A stretch of DNA of 64,000 bases from Methylomagnum ishizawai (lineage in GTDB: Bacteria > Pseudomonadota > Gammaproteobacteria > Methylococcales > Methylococcaceae): positions 3,746,150 through 3,810,149 of the forward strand of contig NZ_AP019783.1 of assembly GCF_019670005.1 (NCBI RefSeq), written 5' to 3'. Each line of letters starts with the position of its first letter. Position 1 is the first letter of the stretch. The notes beneath the pieces are model-generated. The model was not told where the DNA came from, did no database searches, and was given only the letters and a program-made list of their open reading frames with translations. The position numbers were made by a program, and so were the translations under genes. Shown in pieces: positions 1 through 9,805 of the stretch.

Positions 1-593
1 TTCTCGGCGACGGAATGGGCGATATTCTGCAAGATCATGGTCTTGCCGGCCTTGGGCGGCGACACGATCAAGCCGCGCTGGCCCTTGCCGATGGGGGCCA
101 CCAGGTCGATCACGCGGGCGGTGAGGTCTTCGGTGGTGCCGTTGCCGAGTTCGAGTTCCAGGCGCTCCTTGGGGAACAGCGGGGTCAGGTTGGTGAAGAG
201 GATTTTGTGCTTGGCGTTCTCCGGCGGCTCGTAGTTGATCTGCTCCACCTTGAGCATGGCGAAATAGCGCTCGTTGTCCTTGGGCGGGCGGATCTTGCCG
301 GAAATGGTGTCGCCGGTGCGGAGGCTGAACCTGCGGATCTGGCTGGGGGAGACATAGATATCGTCCGGCCCCGCCAGGAACGAGCTGTCCGCCGACCTCA
401 GGAAACCGAAACCATCGGTGAGGATTTCCAGTACGCCGTCGCCGTAAATGTCCTCTCCGCTCTTGGCCTGTTTCTTCAGGATGGAGAAGATCAAATCCTG
501 TTTGCGGGTCCGGGCCACGCCTTCGATATCGAGGGTCTCGGCGATTTCGATCAGCTCGGAAACAGGCTTACGTTTGAGGTCGGTCAGGTTCAT
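1..593 (-). CDS. rho: Transcription termination factor Rho (N-terminal part, cut by window edge)
   Basis: Rho is the hexameric RNA helicase that ends transcription at Rho-dependent terminators. The minus-strand frame starts with ATG at 591-593 ([14 protein letters not shown]) and runs off the window start, so only about 197 N-terminal residues are present. The Rho_N helix bundle and the cold-shock-like RNA-binding domain ([13 protein letters not shown], then [13 protein letters not shown]) are visible. They are followed by the start of the ATPase domain with the Walker A stretch PPKAGKTM about ten residues before the edge. It follows trxA on the same strand, separated by 195 bases holding a terminator, as in many gammaproteobacteria. 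Confidence 0.97.
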   Translation of the reverse strand, partial: MNLTDLKRKPVSELIEIAETLDIEGVARTRKQDLIFSILKKQAKSGEDIYGDGVLEILTDGFGFLRSADSSFLAGPDDIYVSPSQIRRFSLRTGDTISGKIRPPKDNERYFAMLKVEQINYEPPENAKHKILFTNLTPLFPKERLELELGNGTTEDLTARVIDLVAPIGKGQRGLIVSPPKAGKTMILQNIAHSVAE

Positions 594-745
594 AAATTGA
601 GTTGGGGGTCAAGGGTGTGGAACAAGGGCAAACCAATCGTCTGCGGGAGTGTTCTCGACCGGGGTGTCGAGCCGGAGGAAGCGTGCCGGGGGGCGGCGCG
701 GGCTGGGGGCGGCGAGAGGATGCGGTTCAGGTTAGCATGGTTATG

Positions 746-776
746 GAAAAACCCGCCCGGCGGGGCCGGCGCGGGT
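746..776 (-). terminator. Intrinsic terminator of trxA
   Basis: On the minus strand a very GC-rich hairpin (outer stem ACCCGC/GCGGGT with an inner CCGGC/GCCGG stem) is followed directly by a run of five T. It lies 12 bases past the trxA stop codon and ahead of rho, so it should end the trxA transcript. Confidence 0.75.
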
Positions 777-788
777 GGATGGGAATCC

Positions 789-1115
789 TCAGAGGTTGTC
801 GTGGATGAACTTGGCCAGCTGGGATTTGGCCAGGGCGCCGACCTTGGTGGCTTCCACTTCGCCGTTCTTGAACAGGATCAGGGTCGGGATGCCGCGCACG
901 TTGTAGCGCTGCGGGACGAGGTTGTTCTCGTCGACATTGAGCTTGGCGACGATCAAGCGTTCGGCGAAATCCTCGGCGATCTCCTCCAGGATCGGCGCGA
1001 TCATCTTGCAGGGACCGCACCATTCCGCCCAGAAATCGACCAGGACGGGGGTTTCGGACTTCAATACCTTGTCCTCGAACTCGGCATCGCTCACATAAAG
1101 GATGTTATCGCTCAC
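789..1115 (-). CDS. trxA: Thioredoxin 1
   Basis: Small cytoplasmic dithiol-disulfide reductase of 108 residues, the usual TrxA length. The active site WCGPC is at residues 32-36, with the cis-proline region RGIPTLILF and the C-terminal helix of the thioredoxin fold. The frame is open further upstream to 1202, but the GTG at 1113-1115 ([10 protein letters not shown]) gives the family length and has GGAG about six bases before it, so this start was chosen. It lies upstream of rho on the same strand, an arrangement common in gammaproteobacteria, and a strong terminator separates the two. Confidence 0.95.
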   Translation of the reverse strand: MSDNILYVSDAEFEDKVLKSETPVLVDFWAEWCGPCKMIAPILEEIAEDFAERLIVAKLNVDENNLVPQRYNVRGIPTLILFKNGEVEATKVGALAKSQLAKFIHDNL

Positions 1116-1271
1116 AATGGTCTCCACATTGTCGGATGGAAGGGGATGGATTGGGGTGCTATCGGGGGCGGCCGCAGGGGGCGGCGCTGGACGGGCTGGC
1201 ATTTCCTTGCGAGTGGGGCCATTTCAGCCTAAACCCGCCCCAAATGCAAGCCCCGTGTTTCCAGGGGGTTT

Positions 1272-2483
1272 TCAATTGAAGACCTTGGTAATGGTAGCGC
1301 GGTACTGGCGCGGATCGATATCCAGATACCCCGGCGGACGCACCAGCTTCACCTTGTAGGGTTGGCCGCGCCCGTCCACCTGTTGCTCCGCCATGTCCAC
1401 CAGCCTTTCGACCGGGTTGTGGTCGGGGTCGCGCACCACCAGGATGCGGGGCCGCAGGCGTTGACCCGGATTGGTTTCCAGCACCAGCGCCACCTCCCCA
1501 TTGCTCAGCTCGACGATGCTGCCGGGCGGATAGGTGCCGAGGCAAGCCAGGAAGCGCTCGACCAGCTTGGCGTCGAACTTGTTCGACTTCGCCTTCTTGT
1601 TCAGCAGCATGATGGCGTCGAGGTGGGTGCGGGCCGGGCGGTAGGGGCGCTCGCTGGTGACATCGTCGTAGGTCTCGACGATGCTGACGATCTTGGTATG
1701 GAGGTTCAATTGCACATCGTGCAGGCCGCGGGGATAGCCGGAGCCATCGACATGCTCGTGATGGCAATAGGCCACATCGACCGCGCCGGCATAGACATTG
1801 CGGGCCGACATCAGGATATCCCGGCCCAGCTTGGGGTGTTGGCGCAGGATCGCCTGCTCCTCGGCGTTGAGCCGGTCGGGCTTGTTCAGGAGAGCGTCGG
1901 CGATGGAAATCTTGCCGACATCGTGCAGGAGTCCGCAGGTGCCGAGTCCTTCCAGCGCTTTCGGCGACAAACCGAGATGGCGGCCCAGCAGGATGGAGAA
2001 CACGCAGACATTGAAGGCGTGCTGGCTGGATTGCTCGCCCTTGTTGCGGATCTGGGCCATATAGAGCATGGCGTCGGGGTTGCGGAGGATGCTGGCGACG
2101 CATTCCGACACCGCCGATTGCCCCAGTTGCACATCCACGCTCTGGCCAAAGCGGATATCGTCGATGAAGGACTTCAGCAGGCTGGAGGTCTGTTGGCGGG
2201 TGGATTCGGCGGCCTGGATTTCCTGGTCGAAGCTGGCCGATTTGCCGGTCTTGGAAAACGGCTCCCGGATTTCGTCCAGCACCATATGGACCACATGGGT
2301 GCGGTGCATGTCGATATAGACATACTCGCAATACTGCATGACCACCTGGATATCGGCGGGACTGGCCAGTTCGAAACCCTCGAACAAGAACGGGGTTTCG
2401 CTCCAGGGCCGGTCCAGTTCGCAAACATACATGCCGAGACGCAAGTCCTTGGCACGGATTTTGACTCTTTCGGTATTGCTCAT
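1272..2483 (-). CDS. HD-GYP domain cyclic-di-GMP phosphodiesterase with N-terminal DUF3391
   Basis: Predicted c-di-GMP phosphodiesterase of 403 residues. The N-terminal third (LRLGMYVCELDRPW onward) is a DUF3391 domain, which commonly precedes HD-GYP domains. The catalytic part shows HDVGK (HD at 187-188), RQHPKLG, HHEHVDGSGYP and ETYDDVTSERPYRP, so the metal-binding and GYP residues look intact. No transmembrane segment or receiver domain is seen, so it is probably cytosolic. The ATG at 2481-2483 is preferred over an upstream start because DUF3391 proteins begin near this point. The signal that controls it cannot be read from sequence. Confidence 0.9.
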   Translation of the reverse strand: MSNTERVKIRAKDLRLGMYVCELDRPWSETPFLFEGFELASPADIQVVMQYCEYVYIDMHRTHVVHMVLDEIREPFSKTGKSASFDQEIQAAESTRQQTSSLLKSFIDDIRFGQSVDVQLGQSAVSECVASILRNPDAMLYMAQIRNKGEQSSQHAFNVCVFSILLGRHLGLSPKALEGLGTCGLLHDVGKISIADALLNKPDRLNAEEQAILRQHPKLGRDILMSARNVYAGAVDVAYCHHEHVDGSGYPRGLHDVQLNLHTKIVSIVETYDDVTSERPYRPARTHLDAIMLLNKKAKSNKFDAKLVERFLACLGTYPPGSIVELSNGEVALVLETNPGQRLRPRILVVRDPDHNPVERLVDMAEQQVDGRGQPYKVKLVRPPGYLDIDPRQYRATITKVFN

Positions 2484-2782
2484 CGTTCCATCCGAAGGGC
2501 CGGACGGTATCCGGGCCTGGACTTGTTTGGCTTTGGCAGGATTCGCAATCCTGCAGATTGGGTGGGCCATCCTGGGGCGGGACCCGGAAATGCATCATTT
2601 AATATACATACCCCGGAATTCCACCGCCCGGCATTTTCAATGCCAAGGCAGGATAGCCTCTCGCCGTATAGTAACCTACCCTGGCTCCGGCAGGAACGTG
2701 GATGTCAATGCCTCAAAAGAATACACTTGATACTTTTTTATTCCAGGATTCCGGTCCGATCCCGATCCTCCACGGTGGCATC

Positions 2783-3391
2783 CTACTCCCCACCCTTTCT
2801 ACGGCTGTTATAGCGATGCTCCAAGAACTTCAGATAGGTGGCGTAGGATTCGCTCACCATGATGCGGGTGTTCAATTCGGCGTCGCGGAATTTCCGCAGT
2901 TCCAACTGATGCCGCACCGAGCGCCGCCATAGACATTGGACACCGAAATAACCCAGCACCCCGCCGAGGTTCATCAGGATGAAGCAACCCAGCAAGAACG
3001 GGGCCCCCAATTCCAAGACCTTCTCGATGCTGAACAACTCGGAGAATTGATCGAAGCCGAAGGAATCCATCCCCATGGCCAGCGTCCCCACCTTATAGGC
3101 CAAATAATACATGGGCAACCAAGTCAGGGGATTGGTGATCCAGACCAGGGCCACGGCGATGGGCAGGTTGGCATTGAAATAGATGGCCAGCACGGCGGCG
3201 ATGACCTGCTGCCAGGGCAAGGGCGGGGTATACATCGCCCAAAAACCGATGGCGAAGGCGCGGGCCACGGAATGGCGGTTCAAATGCCAGAGGTTGGGCG
3301 AATGCAGCTTATCCCCCAGGAATTCCAAGGCCTTGATTTCTTTTATTTTTTTAGGGTCCGGCAAATAGCGTTTCAAAAGCTTCTTGGGCAT
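2783..3391 (-). CDS. DUF2062 domain membrane protein
   Basis: A 202-residue protein of the DUF2062 family, whose function is unknown; the family is often found near cell-envelope and glycosyltransferase genes. The N-terminus is basic and soluble (MPKKLLKRYLPDPKKIK). It is followed by the family's conserved core RHSVARAFAIGFWAMYTPPLPWQ, two hydrophobic segments around residues 60-100, and another around 130-155 (APFLLGCFILMNLGGVLGYF). The C-terminus is charged. It is divergent from comEC with only 65 bases between them, so the two promoters must share that space. Confidence 0.85.
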   Translation of the reverse strand: MPKKLLKRYLPDPKKIKEIKALEFLGDKLHSPNLWHLNRHSVARAFAIGFWAMYTPPLPWQQVIAAVLAIYFNANLPIAVALVWITNPLTWLPMYYLAYKVGTLAMGMDSFGFDQFSELFSIEKVLELGAPFLLGCFILMNLGGVLGYFGVQCLWRRSVRHQLELRKFRDAELNTRIMVSESYATYLKFLEHRYNSRRKGGE

Positions 3392-3456
3392 CGGGGGCCG
3401 CCTGTGTGTAGGTTGTGTGAAAAGTCCTAAGGGTGGGCCATTTTACGGATTAGAAA

Positions 3457-5778
3457 TTGAAAGTTGAACGATCTTTTACCTTGCCCGCGCCCACCACGGT
3501 CCGGCTCGCCACGGGGTTCGCGCTGGGCGTGGCGGTGGTGCAATGCCTACCGGAACTACCCGCCGCCTGGGCGCTGGCGGCTCCCGCCGCGCTGTTGGCG
3601 GCGAGCCTATGGCGGGGTTGGCCTTTAAAGGGAGCGCTGGCCCTGGGCCTGATCTGGGCCTATGGCTATGGCGCGGCCCGCCTCGCGGAACACCTCCCTC
3701 CGGCCACGGCACGCCAGGCCGCCATCATCGAAGGCGTGATCCTGGATATCCCCAGCCCGCAGGAACGCGGTGTGCGCTTCGATTTCGCCGTGGAACGCCG
3801 CCTCGACCCCGGCACCCCCGACGGCTGGCCCCGCCGCCTGCGGCTGAGTTGGTACGACGCCCCCGCCACCGCGCCCCAGGCCGGGGAACGCTGGCGCTTC
3901 CGGGTCAAGCTGCGCCCGCCGCGTGGCCTCGCCAATCCCGGCGGTTTCGATTACGAGCGCTGGCTATTCGAACAAGGCATCCGCGCCGTCGGCTATGTCC
4001 GCAAATCCGCCGACAACCGGCGGTTGGACGATGGCGGCGGACGCTGGCTGTCGCCACGGGCCTGGCGCGGGGCGATCCACGAGCGGATCGCGGCCAGCCT
4101 CGCCGGGAGTCCGGTGCTGGGTCTGGTGGAAGCCCTGGCCCTGGGCGTGGACGACGCCATCACCCAGCCGCAATGGCGGGTACTGCGCCGCACCGGCACC
4201 TTGCACCTCATCGCCGTGTCCGGTTCCCATATCGGCGGGATCGCGGGCCTGGTCTTCCTCGTCACGCAAAGGCTGTGCGCCCGGTCCGGCCTCGTCCGCT
4301 GGCCGCCGCCTAGCGTCGCCGCCGTGGCCGGCATGGCGAGCGCCCTGCTCTATTCCGCCCTGGCCGGTTTCCCCATCCCCACCCAGCGCGCCTTGATCAT
4401 GGTCGCCATCGCCATGGGCGCGGTGTTGGCCCGCCGCCACCCGAACCCGGTCCATATCCTGGCCCTGGCCTTGCTGGCGGTGCTGCTCTACGACCCCATG
4501 GCGGTGTTGGCGGCGGGATTCTGGTTGTCCTTCGGGGCGGTGGCGCTGATCGCCTATGGGGTTTCCGGGCGGATCGCGGCGCCGCGCCGGCTTTGGGCGA
4601 CGATGCTCACAATCAACCTCTATACCGCGCTGGGGCTGGCGCCGCTGTTGTTGCTGTGCTTCGGGCAAATCTCGCTGGTGTCGCCGCTCGCCAACCTGCT
4701 GGCGGTGCCGGTCCTGGGAACGGTGCTGGTGCCGCTCTGCCTCCTGGGCGCGGGGCTGTCGCTGGTGTTTCCCCTGGCGGGAACGGCTGTGCTCAAGCTG
4801 GCCGCGACGGTGCTGGCCCTGTTCTGGCCGGTGTTGGATTGGCTGTCTGGAATCCCGTGGGCGCAATGGAGCCGGGCCGAACCGCCGCCCTGGACCTTGC
4901 TCCCGGCCCTGCTGGGCGCGGTCTGGCTGCTGGTGCCGCGTGGCCTCCCGGCCCGCTGGCTGGGCCTCGTGCTATGGCTGCCCGCCCTGACCGCCCGCAT
5001 CGAACGCCCCGCGCCGGGGGAATTCCTGCTGACCCTGCTGGACGTGGGCCAGGGCTTGGCGGCGGTGGTGGAAACCCGCCATAAAACCCTGGTCTTCGAT
5101 ACCGGACCCCGCCTCGGCCCGGAATTCGATATGGGCGCGGCGGTGGTCGAACCCTATCTGCGCTGGCGCGGCATCGATACCGTGGACGCCCTGGTCGTGA
5201 GCCACGGCGACAACGACCATATCGGCGGGGCGCATTCCGTGCTGGCCTTGCTCCGGGTCCGCGCCGCCTATAGCAGCGTGCCGGAACGCCTGCCGGAATT
5301 CCCGGCGATCCCGTGCCGGGCGGGCCAGTCCTGGTCCTGGGATGGCGTGGAATTCGCGATGCTCGGCCCCGTGGCCCCCAGCCCCAAGGACAACGACAAT
5401 TCCTGCGTGCTGCGGGTCGGCGGCGCCCACGGCAGCGTCCTTTTGACCGGGGATATCGAACGCGCCGCCGAAACCCTCCTGGTCGAACGCCACGGCGCGG
5501 CGCTCGGCAGCGACATCCTGGTCGCCCCGCACCATGGCAGCAAAACCTCGTCCAGCCCCGGTTTCCTGGCGGCGGTGCGGCCCCGGCGGGTGCTGATCCC
5601 GGCGGGCTATCTCAACCCTTTCGGCCATCCCCATCCCACGGTGCTGGCCCGCTACTCAGGGCTCGGGGCGGAAATATCGAACACCGCCGCAACCGGGGCC
5701 ATCCTGTTCTGGACGGGCGGCGAACCCCGGCTCGCAAACCAGCGTCGGGCGCACCGGCATTATTGGAACGAACCCTAG
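3457..5778 (+). CDS. comEC: ComEC/Rec2 family DNA-uptake channel protein
   Basis: Inner-membrane channel that carries single-stranded DNA into the cytoplasm during natural transformation; 773 residues, normal for the family. An N-terminal DUF4131/OB-like region lies between membrane segments. A polytopic Competence domain follows (LIAVSGSHIGGIAG near residues 250-265). The C-terminal metallo-beta-lactamase-like domain shows LDVGQG and the metal motif SHGDNDHIGG near residue 583, then APHHGSKTSSS. The first codon of the frame is TTG (MKVERSFTL) with no ATG close by, so the exact start is uncertain. Its presence fits a competence capacity, but no other com or pil genes are in the window. Confidence 0.93.
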   Translation: MKVERSFTLPAPTTVRLATGFALGVAVVQCLPELPAAWALAAPAALLAASLWRGWPLKGALALGLIWAYGYGAARLAEHLPPATARQAAIIEGVILDIPSPQERGVRFDFAVERRLDPGTPDGWPRRLRLSWYDAPATAPQAGERWRFRVKLRPPRGLANPGGFDYERWLFEQGIRAVGYVRKSADNRRLDDGGGRWLSPRAWRGAIHERIAASLAGSPVLGLVEALALGVDDAITQPQWRVLRRTGTLHLIAVSGSHIGGIAGLVFLVTQRLCARSGLVRWPPPSVAAVAGMASALLYSALAGFPIPTQRALIMVAIAMGAVLARRHPNPVHILALALLAVLLYDPMAVLAAGFWLSFGAVALIAYGVSGRIAAPRRLWATMLTINLYTALGLAPLLLLCFGQISLVSPLANLLAVPVLGTVLVPLCLLGAGLSLVFPLAGTAVLKLAATVLALFWPVLDWLSGIPWAQWSRAEPPPWTLLPALLGAVWLLVPRGLPARWLGLVLWLPALTARIERPAPGEFLLTLLDVGQGLAAVVETRHKTLVFDTGPRLGPEFDMGAAVVEPYLRWRGIDTVDALVVSHGDNDHIGGAHSVLALLRVRAAYSSVPERLPEFPAIPCRAGQSWSWDGVEFAMLGPVAPSPKDNDNSCVLRVGGAHGSVLLTGDIERAAETLLVERHGAALGSDILVAPHHGSKTSSSPGFLAAVRPRRVLIPAGYLNPFGHPHPTVLARYSGLGAEISNTAATGAILFWTGGEPRLANQRRAHRHYWNEP

Positions 5779-5954
5779 CTAGAATGTACCGGGCTGTTAA
5801 GGTACGCTGACCGCCTACACCGATACGCGAATAACGCGGGACCAGCGGCAACGATGGCCGGGCGCGGCACCCCGGCCTGGAACCGCATGGAAAACCCCGC
5901 CGGGATTCCGATCCAACACCACCACGCAACAGCAACTTCTCTCGATAGGCAGCC

Positions 5955-6797
5955 ATGAACTCATTGTCGTTATTGCTGCAAGGCGGAATGCAGCTTTCCC
6001 TGATTTCCGTGACGTTCGCCGCCAAGATCGTACAGGTGCTTTGGGTGAAGCCCGCCGAGTTCGTCGATACCCTGGCCGATTGCCTCCCCAACCCGCCCCA
6101 CAGCGCCGACGCCGCCCTGACCCTCGCGGTCGCCAAGGCCGCGGCCGCGGTCGACGATTGGGAAGTCCGCAAGGCCGCGCAACGCGCCATCCAAATCGTG
6201 GTGCAAAAGCGTCCCGCCCTGGCCGACGGCGTGCTGGACACGGCGAAAGCCGCCGTCATGGACAAGCACGGGGAAGTGCGCGAAGCGGCGCGGATCGCGC
6301 TGGAAACCATCATCAAGCAGCGCCCCGACCTGGCCGATAGCGGCATGGCCAAGGCCGTCGCCAGGGTCGCCGCCACCCACGGACAATGGGATACCCGCAA
6401 AGCCGCCCAGCAAACCCTGGGGCTGATCCTCGACAAGAATCCCGAACTGGCCGAAACCGTATTGGCCGTCACCAAGACCGCCGCCCAGGAAGGCCAGGAC
6501 GAAATCCGCGAGGCGGCGCAGCAGACCTTGGAATTGATCGTCAAGAAACGCCCGGAACTGGCCGACGACAGCCTCGCCCTGGTCGCGGCCCAGGCCGCCG
6601 GGCAGGAGAACGAGTGGTACATCCGCAAAGCCGCCTTGCAGACCCTGGCGACGATCCTGGACAAACGGCCCGACCTGGCCGGGGTGGTCCTGGGGACGGC
6701 GCGGAAGCTGGAAAAGGAAGGTTCGGGCCATGCGCGGGCGGTGCAGCAGATGCTGGAACTCATCTTCGCCAAGCGGCCCGACCTGCAGGCCTCGTAG
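5955..6797 (+). CDS. HEAT-like repeat protein with six tandem helical repeats
   Basis: A 280-residue protein with no catalytic motif. From about residue 50 to the end it consists of six tandem repeats of 36-39 residues, each ending in a KRPxLAD-type motif (QKRPALAD, KQRPDLAD, DKNPELAE, KKRPELAD, DKRPDLAG, AKRPDLQ). Odd repeats carry W-x-x-RKAA (DDWEVRKAA, GQWDTRKAA, NEWYIRKAA). Even ones replace the Trp with an acidic xxREAA form (GEVREAA, DEIREAA), so the array looks like a duplicated pair. Such repeats normally form alpha-solenoids that bind other proteins. The N-terminus (MNSLSLLLQGGMQLSLISVTFAAKIV) could be a membrane anchor. Partner and role are unknown. Confidence 0.8.
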   Translation: MNSLSLLLQGGMQLSLISVTFAAKIVQVLWVKPAEFVDTLADCLPNPPHSADAALTLAVAKAAAAVDDWEVRKAAQRAIQIVVQKRPALADGVLDTAKAAVMDKHGEVREAARIALETIIKQRPDLADSGMAKAVARVAATHGQWDTRKAAQQTLGLILDKNPELAETVLAVTKTAAQEGQDEIREAAQQTLELIVKKRPELADDSLALVAAQAAGQENEWYIRKAALQTLATILDKRPDLAGVVLGTARKLEKEGSGHARAVQQMLELIFAKRPDLQAS

Positions 6798-6837
6798 CCC
6801 GGAGGAATCCGGAAAGACATATCCCGCCCACCGCCCA

Positions 6838-6868
6838 TAAAAAAACGCCGGTCGAACCGGCGTTTTTG
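6838..6868. terminator. Bidirectional intrinsic terminator
   Basis: AACGCCGGT/ACCGGCGTT hairpin with a short loop, flanked by an A-run on the left and a T-run on the right. It works in both directions and lies between the convergent HEAT-like repeat gene and cysN. Confidence 0.9.
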
Positions 6869-6890
6869 GTGGCGGGAACAGCCGGTGGCG

Positions 6891-8531
6891 CTAATCCAAC
6901 AACACCCCGTCCTCCTTGAGCAGGGCCAGCACGGCCTCGACATCGTCGGTCGCGGCCACGAGCCGTTCCGGCGTGGCGGGCGCGGCCTCCACCGCGCAGA
7001 TGCAAATCACACCGGCCCGGTTGACCTGCCCGGCGATGAACGCCGCCTGCCCGGCCAAGCCCTCGTCGTCCAACACCACCGCCGCATGGCCGGTATCGAA
7101 CAGCTTGCGCTCGATAGCGTAGGCGGTTTCGACCCGCCGGGGGCCGGTCAGCCACAAGGTCGCGGCCTTCTGGCCGAAACGGGCGGCGCGCTCCTCCACC
7201 GTGACCCGGCGGGCCACATCGGCCTCGTCGGCCCGGCCCACGATCATCCCCGCGCCGATGGTGACATTGCTCAGCCGGTCGATGACGATGAAGGCGCCGG
7301 TGCCCTTCGTCAACGCATACGGGTCGAAGGCGATGGGGGCGTTCAGGGCCACTTCGCACAGGGCGATTTCATTCAGGTTGAGTTGGTCCGCCGGGTGCTG
7401 TTCCAGCGTGTTCACGTCGATCCGGTGCAGGATTTGCGGGATCGAACCCGTCACCGTGCGGGTGGTCTGCTTGAGGGTGTATTGCTTGCCCGGCACCATC
7501 GGCGTTTCGGTCATCCACACGATATGGGCCTTGAAGCGGGTGTCGAGGATCGGCAGGTCGTCGGGCCGCACCAGCATATCGCCCCGGCTCACGTCGATCT
7601 CGTCGGCCAGGGTGATCGTCACGGCCTGGGGCGGGAACGCCTGTTCCAGTTCGCCGTCGTAGGTGACAATGGACGTGATATGGCTGGTCTTGCGCGAAGG
7701 CAGGGCCATGACCTCGTCGCCCTTCTTGAACACGCCCGCCGCCACCGTGCCGCTATAGCCACGGAAATCCAGATGGGGACGGTTGACGTATTGCACCGGG
7801 AACCGGGGGTTCTGGTAGTTCTGGTCCTTGGCGATCTCGATGGAATCCAACAGGTCCATCAAGCCCTCGCCCTGGTACCACGGCATCTTCTCGCTGCGAT
7901 GCACCACGTTGTCGCCCTTGAGCGCGGAGAGCGGGATGCAGCGCACATCGTGGATATTCAAGCTCTCGACGAAGGCCAGATAATCGGCCCGGATTTGCTC
8001 GAACACCGCCTCGGAATAATCCACCAAGTCCATCTTGTTGATGGCGACCACCACATGCTTGATGCCCAGCAAGGACACGATGAAGCTATGGCGCTTGGTC
8101 TGGGTCTGGACGCCGTTGCGGGCGTCCACCAGGATGATGGCGAGGTCGCAGGTCGAAGCCCCGGTCGCCATGTTGCGGGTGTACTGCTCGTGGCCGGGGG
8201 TGTCGGCGATGATGAACTTGCGCTTGGCGGTGGAGAAATAGCGGTAGGCCACGTCGATGGTGATGCCCTGCTCGCGCTCGGCCTGGAGCCCGTCCATCAG
8301 GAGGGCCGGGTCGAAATCGTCGCCGGTGGTGCCGTACTTGGCGCTGTCCCTTCTGAGGGCCGCGACCTGATCCACGTAGATCATCTTGGAATCGTACAAC
8401 AGCCGCCCGATCAGGGTGCTTTTGCCGTCGTCCACATTGCCGCAGGTCAGGAAGCGCAACAGTTCCTTGCGTTCGTGCTGGGCCAGGTACTCGAAAATAT
8501 CGGTGGCGATCAAATCGGATTGGTGCGACAT
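6891..8531 (-). CDS. cysN: Sulfate adenylyltransferase subunit 1 (CysN) with degenerate APS-kinase-like C-terminus
   Basis: GTPase subunit of ATP sulfurylase, which activates sulfate to APS for assimilation. Residues 31-39 are the G1 motif GNVDDGKST, followed by DTPGHEQY (G3) and NKMDLVD (G4), then EF-Tu-like beta-barrels. The 546 residues exceed a plain CysN by about 90. The tail from residue 454 ([32 protein letters not shown]) follows the layout of CysC (APS kinase) as in CysNC fusions. However, the P-loop GLSGAGKST is replaced by TGPRRVETA, the DGDN motif is DDEG, and the end is cut short. Kinase activity from this tail is therefore unlikely. It overlaps the cysD stop by one base (TGATG), so translation is coupled. 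Confidence 0.93.
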   Translation of the reverse strand: MSHQSDLIATDIFEYLAQHERKELLRFLTCGNVDDGKSTLIGRLLYDSKMIYVDQVAALRRDSAKYGTTGDDFDPALLMDGLQAEREQGITIDVAYRYFSTAKRKFIIADTPGHEQYTRNMATGASTCDLAIILVDARNGVQTQTKRHSFIVSLLGIKHVVVAINKMDLVDYSEAVFEQIRADYLAFVESLNIHDVRCIPLSALKGDNVVHRSEKMPWYQGEGLMDLLDSIEIAKDQNYQNPRFPVQYVNRPHLDFRGYSGTVAAGVFKKGDEVMALPSRKTSHITSIVTYDGELEQAFPPQAVTITLADEIDVSRGDMLVRPDDLPILDTRFKAHIVWMTETPMVPGKQYTLKQTTRTVTGSIPQILHRIDVNTLEQHPADQLNLNEIALCEVALNAPIAFDPYALTKGTGAFIVIDRLSNVTIGAGMIVGRADEADVARRVTVEERAARFGQKAATLWLTGPRRVETAYAIERKLFDTGHAAVVLDDEGLAGQAAFIAGQVNRAGVICICAVEAAPATPERLVAATDDVEAVLALLKEDGVLLD

Positions 8532-9439
8532 CAGAAATAGCCCTCTTTCTTCTTCTTCTCCATGGAGGCGGCCTGGTCGTGGTCGATGACCCGGCCCTGG
8601 CGTTCGGACGTGGTGGTGAGCAGCATTTCCTGGATGATGTCTGGGAGGGTCGCCGCCGTGGATTCCACCGCGCCGGTCAGGGGATAGCAGCCCAGGGTGC
8701 GGAAGCGGACCATCTTCATTTCCGGCGTTTCGCCGGGCTCCAAGGGCATGCGGTCGTCGTCCACCATGATGAGGACGCCGCCCCGCTCGACCACCGGGCG
8801 TTCCGCCGCGTAGTACAAGGGTACGATGGGGATATTTTCAAGATAGATGTATTGCCAGATATCCAACTCGGTCCAGTTGGAGAGCGGGAATACCCGGATG
8901 CTTTCGCCCTTATTGACCTTGCCGTTATAGATATTCCACAACTCCGGGCGCTGGTTCTTGGGGTCCCAGCGGTGGTTCTGGTCGCGGAACGAATAAACCC
9001 GCTCCTTGGCGCGGGACTTTTCCTCGTCGCGGCGGGCACCGCCGAAGGCCGCGTCGAACTGGTACTGGTTCAAGGCTTGTTTCAAGCCTTCGGTCTTCAT
9101 GATATCGGTGTGCTTCTCGCTGCCATGCACGAAGGGGCTGATGCCCTGGGCGATGCCATCCGGGTTGATATGCACGATCAAATCCAAGCCCAGATCATGC
9201 GCCATGCGGTCGCGGAAGGTGATCATGTCCTTGAATTTCCAGGTGGTATCGACGTGCAGCAAGGGGAACGGCGGCTTGCCTGGATAGAAAGCCTTCATGG
9301 CCAAATGCAGCATGACCGCCGAATCCTTGCCGATGGAATACAGCATGACGGGTCGGTCGAATTCGGCCGCGACTTCGCGGATGATGTGGATGCTCTCGGC
9401 TTCCAACTGCTTCAGATGGGTGAGGGTGTATTCGTTCAT
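8531..9439 (-). CDS. cysD: Sulfate adenylyltransferase subunit 2 (CysD)
   Basis: Catalytic ATP-pyrophosphatase subunit of ATP sulfurylase; 302 residues, the standard length. The PP-loop motif [13 protein letters not shown] is at about residues 34-46. [15 protein letters not shown] and the C-terminal [16 protein letters not shown] stretch are typical CysD signatures. It is the first gene of a cysDN operon on the minus strand. No cysC, cysH or cysG gene follows, so the rest of sulfate assimilation lies outside this window. Confidence 0.96.
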   Translation of the reverse strand: MNEYTLTHLKQLEAESIHIIREVAAEFDRPVMLYSIGKDSAVMLHLAMKAFYPGKPPFPLLHVDTTWKFKDMITFRDRMAHDLGLDLIVHINPDGIAQGISPFVHGSEKHTDIMKTEGLKQALNQYQFDAAFGGARRDEEKSRAKERVYSFRDQNHRWDPKNQRPELWNIYNGKVNKGESIRVFPLSNWTELDIWQYIYLENIPIVPLYYAAERPVVERGGVLIMVDDDRMPLEPGETPEMKMVRFRTLGCYPLTGAVESTAATLPDIIQEMLLTTTSERQGRVIDHDQAASMEKKKKEGYF

Positions 9440-9805
9440 CGAGAATTGGGAGGTATGCGGATGCGGTGACTATATTGGAGGCGGGAACGGGGTCCAATGG
9501 TAACACAAAGCGCGTGCCTTGCAGTTTGAGGCCCGCCCCCGCCGGGCCGGATTCCAATACGGCTTGGACCGGCCCAATCCAGGCCCGGCCTGGCGCAGCC
9601 GATGGCTATAGGCACCCACCCTTCCGTTATCGCGGACAACGCCGGCCCCGCCCGGCAGGCTTATGCCCACTTCCCCCCGGTCCACGAAACTTCCGCGCCG
9701 CCCCGGAAGTCCCAACACTCAAGGCACCCGCGGCCCTGCCAGCACGGGCCGCCACCAGGACATTCCGGGCGATACGCCCGCCCCCCGCGCCAGGAGGCCA
9801 CCGCT
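9440..9805. other. 366-base intergenic region between divergent cysD and the transaldolase-transketolase gene
   Basis: It must hold the promoters for both divergent genes. One frame is open through it (from 9602), but its composition is proline- and arginine-rich and matches no family, so I regard it as non-coding leader. The only firm signal is an AGGAGG Shine-Dalgarno sequence at 9792-9797, eight bases before the ATG at 9806, which fixes the start of the downstream gene. Confidence 0.6.

Noticed and set aside
1362-2813. A 483-residue plus-strand open frame opposite the HD-GYP gene
   Set aside because: It is antisense to a gene with clear HD-GYP motifs, and its composition (repeated His, Asp and Gly) is what the complement of a GC-rich gene gives.
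9602-9805. Upstream extension of the transaldolase-transketolase frame by 68 residues
   Set aside because: The extension is Pro/Arg-rich with no similarity to transaldolases, while AGGAGG at 9792-9797 points clearly to the ATG at 9806.
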